DNA from: Acinetobacter lactucae
GTDB lineage: Bacteria; Pseudomonadota; Gammaproteobacteria; Pseudomonadales; Moraxellaceae
Assembly (NCBI RefSeq): GCF_013344765.1
Contig: NZ_JABVBF010000008.1
Span: 1 to 39,647, forward strand
Reading direction: 5' to 3'
Length of the DNA stretch: 39,647 nucleotides
Below the pieces are notes generated by a model, which made no database searches, was not told the origin of the DNA, and saw nothing but the letters and a program-made list of their open reading frames with translations. A program made the translations under genes and the position numbers. Shown in pieces: positions 33,960 to 39,647 of this stretch (within the stretch, counting starts at the first letter, position 1; every line of letters starts with the position of its first letter).

Positions 33960-34985
33960 TTGAGCAATACAGTGAAGTATGCATGGGCTTTTGAACGCAG
34001 TGTACATAGCGTTCGGTTAATGGCTGATTTTGCGGTGGAATCAGGCATTTCTTATCAGACAATTTTGCAAGGGACTGGGCTTAGCCAACAACAATTACTT
34101 GACCCTAATATGGTGGTGACAGGCTATCAGGAATTACAGCTAATTCAGAACTTGGTTGAGCAGCTAGGAGACAGACCTACATTAGGTTTAGAAGTGGGCA
34201 CGCGTTATCATTTCACCACATTTGGACCATTAGGTATGGCCCTCATGAGTAGTGCAAGCATTCGCGAAGCATTAGATTTGGCCTTGACCTATTTTACCTT
34301 AACCTTTGCTTTTACCCGCTTTGATGTATCTGATACGCTAGAGGGCGTTCGCATCGAAATTGATGAGCAAGATATTCCTTTATCAGTGCGTCAATTCATT
34401 ATTGAACGTGATGCCGCTGCACTCATTACGGTGCAACGGGACTTGGTACATGATAATTTTTGTCAATATATGGCTTTCACTTTCCAGCCTAAAGCTGAGG
34501 TACAACCCTATATCTATTTGTTTGGAATTCTGCCGGAGTTTGGGGCGGCTAAGAACTTTGTTTTACTCGATCCGCAAAAAGTAGATCAAAAGCTACTTAT
34601 GGCAAATGATTTGGTGCTGCATACAGCCGAAGAACAGTGCCGTCAAATATTAGAGAAACGCCAATCACAAAATAAATTTACAACCTTAGTGCAACAGCAA
34701 TTGATGAATGTGCGAGGGGAAATGCCCTCTATGGAAATAGTCGCTGACCGATTGCATTTAAATGTAAGGACCCTACGCCGTCATTTGGCATTAGAGGGGA
34801 TGACTTTTATTCAGATCCGTGAAGAGGTTAGACAGGTTCTAGCTGAACAATATTTGATATTACCAAAATCTTCGGTTGAGCAGATTGCCGAGTGGCTAGG
34901 TTATGCAGAACCTGCCAGTTTTATTCATGCTTATAAAAGATGGCATGGGAAAACACCTCATGCCATGCGGCTAAATAACCAATAA
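33960..34985 (+). CDS. AraC-family regulator (VirS/OruR-like architecture)
   Basis: A 341-residue regulator with an N-terminal PF12625-type ligand domain (about 15-200, including GLEVGTRYHFTTFGPLGMALMSS) and a C-terminal AraC double helix-turn-helix (ADRLHLNVRTLRRHLALEGM, then VEQIAEWLGYAEPASFIHAYKRWHG). The start is a TTG with GAGGA 4 bases upstream, suggesting low expression. It diverges from the first monooxygenase gene across 123 bp. By analogy with VirS, which controls a monooxygenase operon in Mycobacterium tuberculosis, it is probably the activator of that unit. It converges with the methyltransferase gene, 11 bp apart. Confidence 0.83.
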   Translation: MSNTVKYAWAFERSVHSVRLMADFAVESGISYQTILQGTGLSQQQLLDPNMVVTGYQELQLIQNLVEQLGDRPTLGLEVGTRYHFTTFGPLGMALMSSASIREALDLALTYFTLTFAFTRFDVSDTLEGVRIEIDEQDIPLSVRQFIIERDAAALITVQRDLVHDNFCQYMAFTFQPKAEVQPYIYLFGILPEFGAAKNFVLLDPQKVDQKLLMANDLVLHTAEEQCRQILEKRQSQNKFTTLVQQQLMNVRGEMPSMEIVADRLHLNVRTLRRHLALEGMTFIQIREEVRQVLAEQYLILPKSSVEQIAEWLGYAEPASFIHAYKRWHGKTPHAMRLNNQ

Positions 34986-34996
34986 TCAAACTATCT

Positions 34997-35872
34997 TTAT
35001 TTCTTTAAACGCAAATGTAATAAACGCGTTGCTGAGGTGTGGCGAATTTCATCAATTCGTGCATTAAAATATCGCTCAGTAATGGCTTCACCTGAAAGAT
35101 CTTCGACGACTTCAAATCCCATCTGCTCCACGGCTTGATGTAAATCTTTTGGTTTAAATTGACCCAATAAAGGTTCTTTCAGCAAATAGGTAAATTGTGC
35201 AACACCCATGCTTCCAAGTCGCTCAATACCGTTTAATTCCTGAAAATCGGTTGAATAATCGAGTACCACTTCACTACCGTTTGCAGCAAATTCTGCAATA
35301 CTTTTTAAGGTTTGTAAGGTCGTTTGCGGGTTTAAATAGTGCGTTGTGCCTAACCATGAAAAAAATGCAGGAGCGGATGAATCATAGATACTTCTGGTCA
35401 GAGCTTCTGAAATAGACTCTTTTTCAAAGTTAATCGCGACAAACTCAACAGTAGTAGGAATATTGCCTAACTTTTTTAGCTTGGCTTGTTTGGCCGCTTG
35501 AGTATCAGGGTGGTCCACTTCAAAAATTTTCAAAGTAGGGTAATGGTGTGATTCACGTAGTGCAAAAGAGTCTAGGCCAGCACCTACTAACACATATTGT
35601 TGAGTATTTTGTTGAACTGCAAGATTAAGTAAATCTTCGGCATAACGAGAGCGTCCGACCACTTGCCCAGTAAGTAAACCTAAAGTGCGGTTTAAAACCG
35701 AAGAATTCATGACTTTAACAATCAGTGGGTTAGAGAGCACTTTTTTCCAGCCCTTACTGGTCAACTCAAAAGCATAAGGGTCTGAAAATACAGGGTTCTT
35801 CGTATTTTGAAAATGATTGGCCCGTAATGCAGCAGCAGCTTCGGCGGTACGACTAGATTGACCTTCTTTCAT
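34997..35872 (-). CDS. SAM-dependent methyltransferase (LCM/TIGR00027-like)
   Basis: A 291-residue class I methyltransferase of the leucine-carboxyl-methyltransferase-like family common in mycobacteria. Marks are the N-terminal SSRTAEAAAALRANHF, motif I QYVLVGAGLDSFALR and the acidic FEVDHPDTQAAKQAKL. TPTTVEF-like strand IPTTVEFVAINFEKE and FFSWLGTTHYL follow. The substrate is unknown; a carboxylate or hydroxyl is usual in this group. It is the last gene after the second monooxygenase, separated by 113 bp and a hairpin. Confidence 0.8.
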   Translation of the reverse strand: MKEGQSSRTAEAAAALRANHFQNTKNPVFSDPYAFELTSKGWKKVLSNPLIVKVMNSSVLNRTLGLLTGQVVGRSRYAEDLLNLAVQQNTQQYVLVGAGLDSFALRESHHYPTLKIFEVDHPDTQAAKQAKLKKLGNIPTTVEFVAINFEKESISEALTRSIYDSSAPAFFSWLGTTHYLNPQTTLQTLKSIAEFAANGSEVVLDYSTDFQELNGIERLGSMGVAQFTYLLKEPLLGQFKPKDLHQAVEQMGFEVVEDLSGEAITERYFNARIDEIRHTSATRLLHLRLKK

Positions 35873-35914
35873 CTTTATCCTGTTTTTTTATTTCTTGAAG
35901 ATATTCAACGAAGA

Positions 35915-35952
35915 AGGCAGTGTATTTCATGAAAACCTAAAATACACTGCCT
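35915..35952. terminator. Intercistronic hairpin between second monooxygenase and methyltransferase
   Basis: AGGCAGTGTATTT (35915-35927) pairs perfectly with AAATACACTGCCT (35940-35952) across a 12-base loop. T-rich sequence follows only on the plus strand. On the minus strand it would act as a partial terminator or a processing site. Confidence 0.6.
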
Positions 35953-35985
35953 CTTTCTTACACCTGATTTGATCGAAATTACAAA

Positions 35986-37509
35986 TTAGTGAGTTTTTGT
36001 CGTTTGATACGTTACTTCATAATCTTTCAAATCTACTTTTTTCAAACGTTGTTTAAGTTTTTTCAATGACCAAGGCCATGCGGCAAAGTTACGACCGTTG
36101 GCATCAAGGTAATAACTCTTACAGCCGCCGCTATTAAATACAGTCGTTTGTAAGTGCTTTTGCACTAAATCATTATGCTTTTTAATCACATCAGATTTAA
36201 CATTTAATTTGCTAATTCCTTTGTTTTTAATTTTCAATAAGCCATCTACGATATAGTCGAGTTGTGCTTCTGCCAGACCAATGAAAGAGTCATAGACCAA
36301 TACGTTAGGACCCAAAACTAAAAATGCATTTGGTACATTTTCAATGTTGGTCCCCAAGTAAGCCTCTGGTGAACTACTTTTCCATATATCTTGTAAACAT
36401 TGACCTTTTTCATTGTGAACACGTTTACCAATGGGTGGGTGAGATACTTCAAAGCCTGTACCCCAAATAATCACATCAACTTCGTGGCGTTCACCATTGG
36501 CAGCAACCACTGTATTGCCTTCAACTTTCACTAAACCATGAGGAATCAGGGTCGTGTTTGGTGCTTGTAGTGCAGGGTAGTAGTTGTTAGCGAATAAAAT
36601 ACGTTTACAACCAATATCAAAGTTTGGCGTTACATTTTTACGCAGCACAGGGTCATTAATTTGTAATTTAAGTAATTGCTTACCCAATACATTGACTGGT
36701 TTTAGGGTAAGTGGATTACGTAAACCAAAGTTAATCGCATTCAGCGTTAACGCTACACTTTTACGCCAGCTCGCCTGAATAGACGGATATTTAGCAATGA
36801 CTGATTTACTAAATTCGCCCAAGTCTGTATCTGGTTTCGGTAATACCCAAGGTGCTGTACGTTGGAATACAAAAAGCTCTTTCGCTTTTGGTTGAATTTG
36901 TGGCACAAACTGAATCGCAGATGCACCCGTACCAATCACGGCAATACGTTTACCTGTCAAATCATAATCATGGTTCCATTTAGCCGAATGGAACATCTCG
37001 CCTTTAAATGTTTCTAAACCTTCAAGACGTGGAATTTGAGCTTCGGTAATTGGACCTGTAGCGAAAATAACAGTTTTAGATAAATATTGGCCAGTCGTGG
37101 TATCAAGTACCCACACATGGCGTGAGTCATCCCATGCTGCGTTCAGCAATTCATTATTAAATTCGATTTTAGAGGTAACATTAAATTCGTTACTCACATC
37201 CTCCAGATAACTTAAGATTTCTGGTTGGCGCGCAAATAAATGGCTCCATTTTGCACTAGGTGCAAATGAGTAAGAATAAAGAGCAGAAGGGACATCGCAA
37301 CCACAACCTGGGTAGGTATTTTCACGCCATGTTCCGCCCACGCGGCTAGCTTTTTCAATAATCTTATAATTGGTATAACCAACTTGATCTAGGCGAATGG
37401 CAGCAGCGATCCCTGAAATGCCCGCACCCACAATAAAAGTATCGAAAATATGGCTTGGTGATTTGACAGCTTTTTTTGCTGAAGCATTTGTTTTCATTTG
37501 AGCAGTCAT
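35986..37509 (-). CDS. Baeyer-Villiger-type flavin monooxygenase (second copy)
   Basis: A 507-residue FAD/NADPH monooxygenase, clearly related to the one at 32349-33836. The first Rossmann motif is IVGAGISGIAAAIRL and the second is VIGTGASAIQF. The fingerprint FKGEMFHSAKWN (Phe168, His174, Trp178) ends in Asn where Asp or Pro is usual. VGGTWRENTYPGCGCDVPS marks the same cyclohexanone/phenylacetone-type group. The ATG at 37509 has TAGGTAG about 9 bases upstream and lies 22 bp after the SDR stop; a longer frame from 37590 would overlap the SDR. Probably converts a ketone made by that SDR into an ester. Confidence 0.83.
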   Translation of the reverse strand: MTAQMKTNASAKKAVKSPSHIFDTFIVGAGISGIAAAIRLDQVGYTNYKIIEKASRVGGTWRENTYPGCGCDVPSALYSYSFAPSAKWSHLFARQPEILSYLEDVSNEFNVTSKIEFNNELLNAAWDDSRHVWVLDTTTGQYLSKTVIFATGPITEAQIPRLEGLETFKGEMFHSAKWNHDYDLTGKRIAVIGTGASAIQFVPQIQPKAKELFVFQRTAPWVLPKPDTDLGEFSKSVIAKYPSIQASWRKSVALTLNAINFGLRNPLTLKPVNVLGKQLLKLQINDPVLRKNVTPNFDIGCKRILFANNYYPALQAPNTTLIPHGLVKVEGNTVVAANGERHEVDVIIWGTGFEVSHPPIGKRVHNEKGQCLQDIWKSSSPEAYLGTNIENVPNAFLVLGPNVLVYDSFIGLAEAQLDYIVDGLLKIKNKGISKLNVKSDVIKKHNDLVQKHLQTTVFNSGGCKSYYLDANGRNFAAWPWSLKKLKQRLKKVDLKDYEVTYQTTKTH

Positions 37510-37531
37510 ATGCGTACTACCTATAAATTTC

Positions 37532-38365
37532 TTATTTAAATAATTTGTAAGACGTGCCAAGGAACTTGTTATACAAGTTTGGTGATGCACGTTTCATGAG
37601 CCAGAATAACTTCGCATCGATTTGAGGAATGGTGTAAAGCTCATTCTGATCAAGGCGGTTCAGTGTTAATTTGGCTACACTATCACTCGTGGTGAGGGCA
37701 TAGTTCATCAGTGCATGGTCTGCAAGCTTTGAATAGCGTCCTGGAATTCGACCATTTTTAATGATATTGGTTGGAACCAGCGTCGGGCAGAGTACATTCA
37801 CTTTAATATTAAACTTATGCAGTTCAGCTGAAAGCGTTTCTGAAAGCGCACGCACACCCGCTTTAGTCACGTTATACGCGGTCATTTCTGGTGCAGCCGT
37901 ATATGATGCTGCAGATGCCACATTAATAATCGCACCGTAACCTAGCTTTTTAAACTTTGGAACAAAGGCATGACAACCGTGAATGACACCCCAAAGGTTA
38001 ATATTCATGACCCAGTTCCAGTCTTCTAGACTGAGTTCATCAAATTTACCACCCAATCCCACACCCGCATTATTAATGATGAGTGTTACTGGATGATCAA
38101 GTAACTGTTCAGCTTGATCAGCCAAAGCCTGAACTTGTTCTGCTTGCCCAACATCACACTTTACAGCAAATGCTTTTTGTCCTAACTGTTCAATTAACTT
38201 TACAGTTTCTTCTGCAGCTTCGACATTAATATCCGCGCACACTACGCTGCCACCACGTTTTGCCAGTTCAATTGCAAAACTTCGACCAATCCCACTGCCT
38301 GCACCCGTCACTACTGCATAAGCTTTTTGGCTTGGTTTAACTTTCTTTTTGCCAAATAAAATCAT
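37532..38365 (-). CDS. Short-chain dehydrogenase/reductase (second copy)
   Basis: A 277-residue classical SDR with TGAGSGIGRSFAIEL, CADINVEAAEE (an Asp after strand 2, favouring NAD), NNAGVGLGG, INVASAASY and YNVTKAGVRAL with the catalytic Tyr/Lys. It lies between the PF10118 gene (65 bp) and the second monooxygenase (22 bp). The likely role is oxidation of a secondary alcohol to the ketone used by the monooxygenase. Confidence 0.85.
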   Translation of the reverse strand: MILFGKKKVKPSQKAYAVVTGAGSGIGRSFAIELAKRGGSVVCADINVEAAEETVKLIEQLGQKAFAVKCDVGQAEQVQALADQAEQLLDHPVTLIINNAGVGLGGKFDELSLEDWNWVMNINLWGVIHGCHAFVPKFKKLGYGAIINVASAASYTAAPEMTAYNVTKAGVRALSETLSAELHKFNIKVNVLCPTLVPTNIIKNGRIPGRYSKLADHALMNYALTTSDSVAKLTLNRLDQNELYTIPQIDAKLFWLMKRASPNLYNKFLGTSYKLFK

Positions 38366-38394
38366 GATTCATCCATAAATAGCTTGAAGAGATA

Positions 38395-38417
38395 CCAGCT
38401 ATCTGTTCGATAGCTGG
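38395..38417. repeat. Perfect hairpin between the PF10118 and SDR genes
   Basis: CCAGCTATC (38395-38403), loop TGTTC, GATAGCTGG (38409-38417). No T run follows on the minus strand. It lies in a 65-bp gap inside the presumed operon. Confidence 0.6.
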
Positions 38418-38430
38418 AAATACGGGACGA

Positions 38431-39390
38431 TTAAGACATGCGTACTGGTGGGGTAAATTCTTTAACAAAGTAAGGTGCAATCGCGCCGCCTTCGTTCAGT
38501 AATTTCTGTTTGTAATACTCAAGATATTCAGTCGTATCATGATCATTTGGATGGAAGTCTGGACGTAAGTAATCAAGAATTTGACCAATCGTACTGCCAA
38601 AAACGCCATCTTTTGGACCAAAGATTAAGCCTACACCGCGACGAGCATCTTTCCAGAATTTTAAAGTCAGCATCTCTTGCGGCTTTCTTAACACAGGCAC
38701 AAATAATGTAGTCGCAGGGATTAAACCTAAAATTGTAAATAGCGCAAGGAAGAAACCAGAAGCGCGCAGTGGATAGCTACCATTTAAAAGTTGATAGACA
38801 TCATAGGCGATATCTTTATGCTCAGATTCTTCAAGCATATGCCACATCCACAAAGCACGGCTTTTTGCATCATCTGAATAATAAAAGTTCTTTTCATGCT
38901 TCATCATGTATTCAGCAAGTACTGCAGTAAAATGCTCGATACCCGCCATCATTGATAATTTGAGTGGCTGTGGGAACTTTAAGAAAACATATTTAAAGAA
39001 GTTCGAGCCAAGAAAACGATATAATGCAACAGGATATTCAGCATCTTGAAGGGCATCGTTATATTCATTGTGCAATTTTGAGTGAATTGCTTCTTGGCCA
39101 ATCAACGACGTTACTCGCTGCTTTAATATTGGATCTTTAATAAATTCACGGTGATGACGAGCGGTTTCAATCACTAGATCTTCACCATAGGTTAAAAACA
39201 CCGAAAGTGTGGCAAAAAACAAAGTAGCAAATTGGTTGTCCATATAGAATCTGACATCAATTTCCTTTCCATCAAAACCAATATTTAAATGTCGGATTGG
39301 AATTGAGCTTTTGCTAGAAAAATCCGGTAACTCAATTTCACGCTGAAATGTAAGTTTTTTGAATGATTTTTTAACTGCGGTCGAGATCAT
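38431..39390 (-). CDS. PF10118-type predicted metal-dependent hydrolase with diiron-like motifs
   Basis: A 319-residue helical protein of the family named predicted metal-dependent hydrolase (PF10118). The visible residues look like a ferritin-type diiron site: GEDLVIETARHH (Glu70, Glu75), QEAIH (Glu100-x-x-His103), GIEHFTAVLAEYM (Glu152, Glu160) and EESEH (Glu188-x-x-His191). That is two acidic helices each followed by an ExxH helix. A hydrophobic stretch at about residues 215-240 may anchor it to the membrane. The ATG at 39390 with AGGGTG 6 bases upstream is preferred over a TTG at 39408. First gene of the second monooxygenase unit; an oxidative role is as plausible as hydrolysis. Confidence 0.75.
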   Translation of the reverse strand: MISTAVKKSFKKLTFQREIELPDFSSKSSIPIRHLNIGFDGKEIDVRFYMDNQFATLFFATLSVFLTYGEDLVIETARHHREFIKDPILKQRVTSLIGQEAIHSKLHNEYNDALQDAEYPVALYRFLGSNFFKYVFLKFPQPLKLSMMAGIEHFTAVLAEYMMKHEKNFYYSDDAKSRALWMWHMLEESEHKDIAYDVYQLLNGSYPLRASGFFLALFTILGLIPATTLFVPVLRKPQEMLTLKFWKDARRGVGLIFGPKDGVFGSTIGQILDYLRPDFHPNDHDTTEYLEYYKQKLLNEGGAIAPYFVKEFTPPVRMS

Positions 39391-39647
39391 GGCGACACCC
39401 TGAGGCAAAGTAGTGGTGCATTTTGATGAAAATCAATAAACTCAATGATCAACAAAGCACTATAAAATTCCATTTTCAAAAACAGATGATTCTCTGCATT
39501 GACTACGGTGTTGTTGCTCCGTTATTTGTTTGATTATTTGGCTGAATAACGGAAAGAAGGGTCGATGTAGACAAGAGCTACTTAATGACTCTTCTTTAAT
39601 TTTTTCATATTAATCTGACATTATGTTCGGATTCAATTCGGGTAAAT
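39391..39647. other. Upstream region of the second monooxygenase unit with an inverted repeat
   Basis: No gene is visible to the window edge. TCCGTTATT (39518-39526) and AATAACGGA (39545-39553) are exact inverted copies 18 bases apart, about 130-160 bp upstream of the PF10118 gene. This could be an operator for an unlinked or the neighbouring regulator. Confidence 0.4.

Noticed and set aside
33837..34007. N-terminal extension of the first monooxygenase up to 34007
   Set aside because: It overlaps the start of the divergent regulator and precedes the FAD motif by an unusual length. The ATG at 33836 gives a normal-length protein.
37510..37590. N-terminal extension of the second monooxygenase up to 37590
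   Set aside because: It would overlap the upstream SDR; the ATG at 37509 has a better ribosome site.

Overview
The window reads as chromosomal DNA of an Acinetobacter, probably of the calcoaceticus-baumannii group. The evidence is AT-rich intergenic DNA, tightly packed catabolic operons, OprD-type aromatic porins, and gene order matching the hca and van genes described in A. baylyi ADP1. No rRNA, tRNA, transposase, integrase or CRISPR array was seen.

Region A (1-3961): the 3' tail of an unknown gene, a coniferyl-aldehyde-type dehydrogenase with a divergent AraC-family regulator, and an EamA exporter. Region B (3975-15081): a complete hydroxycinnamate cluster. hcaA to hcaG run leftward as one operon (hydratase/lyase, aldehyde dehydrogenase, CoA ligase, acyl-CoA dehydrogenase, porin, thioesterase, secreted esterase). 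The transporter hcaK and the MarR repressor hcaR run rightward. An exact 18-bp inverted pair in the hcaA-hcaK gap is the likely HcaR operator set. Region C (15188-26271): the vanillate genes, vanR convergent with vanAB, and further right vanK-vanP. Together A to C would carry coniferyl aldehyde, ferulate, caffeate and chlorogenate through vanillin or protocatechualdehyde to protocatechuate. The pca ring-cleavage genes are not in the window.

The van genes are split. Four palindromes with core TGGATCCA, the likely VanR sites, lie two beside vanA and two before vanK. Between the inner two sits about 5.2 kb of foreign-looking, visibly GC-richer DNA (about 18154-23347). It carries a flavin reductase, an NTF2-like protein, an HSL-type esterase, a secreted metallo-beta-lactamase-fold hydrolase and a divergent HxlR regulator with two clean palindromes in its promoter region. 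A frameshifted remnant of a formylglycine-generating-enzyme-like gene lies at its right edge. This accessory module is the least explained part of the window.

Region D (26337-28769): a solitary OsmC-YcaO fusion gene behind a long leader with two perfect hairpins. Region E (28787-39647): an oxidative cluster on the minus strand. One unit is a Baeyer-Villiger-type monooxygenase, an SDR, an HSL esterase and a GMC oxidoreductase with a four-cysteine motif. The other is a PF10118 protein with diiron-like ExxH motifs, an SDR, a second Baeyer-Villiger-type monooxygenase and a methyltransferase. An AraC/VirS-like regulator sits between them, divergent from the first monooxygenase. The logic suggests alcohol to ketone to ester to acid plus alcohol, but the substrate cannot be read from the sequence. 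Several intercistronic gaps here hold perfect hairpins.
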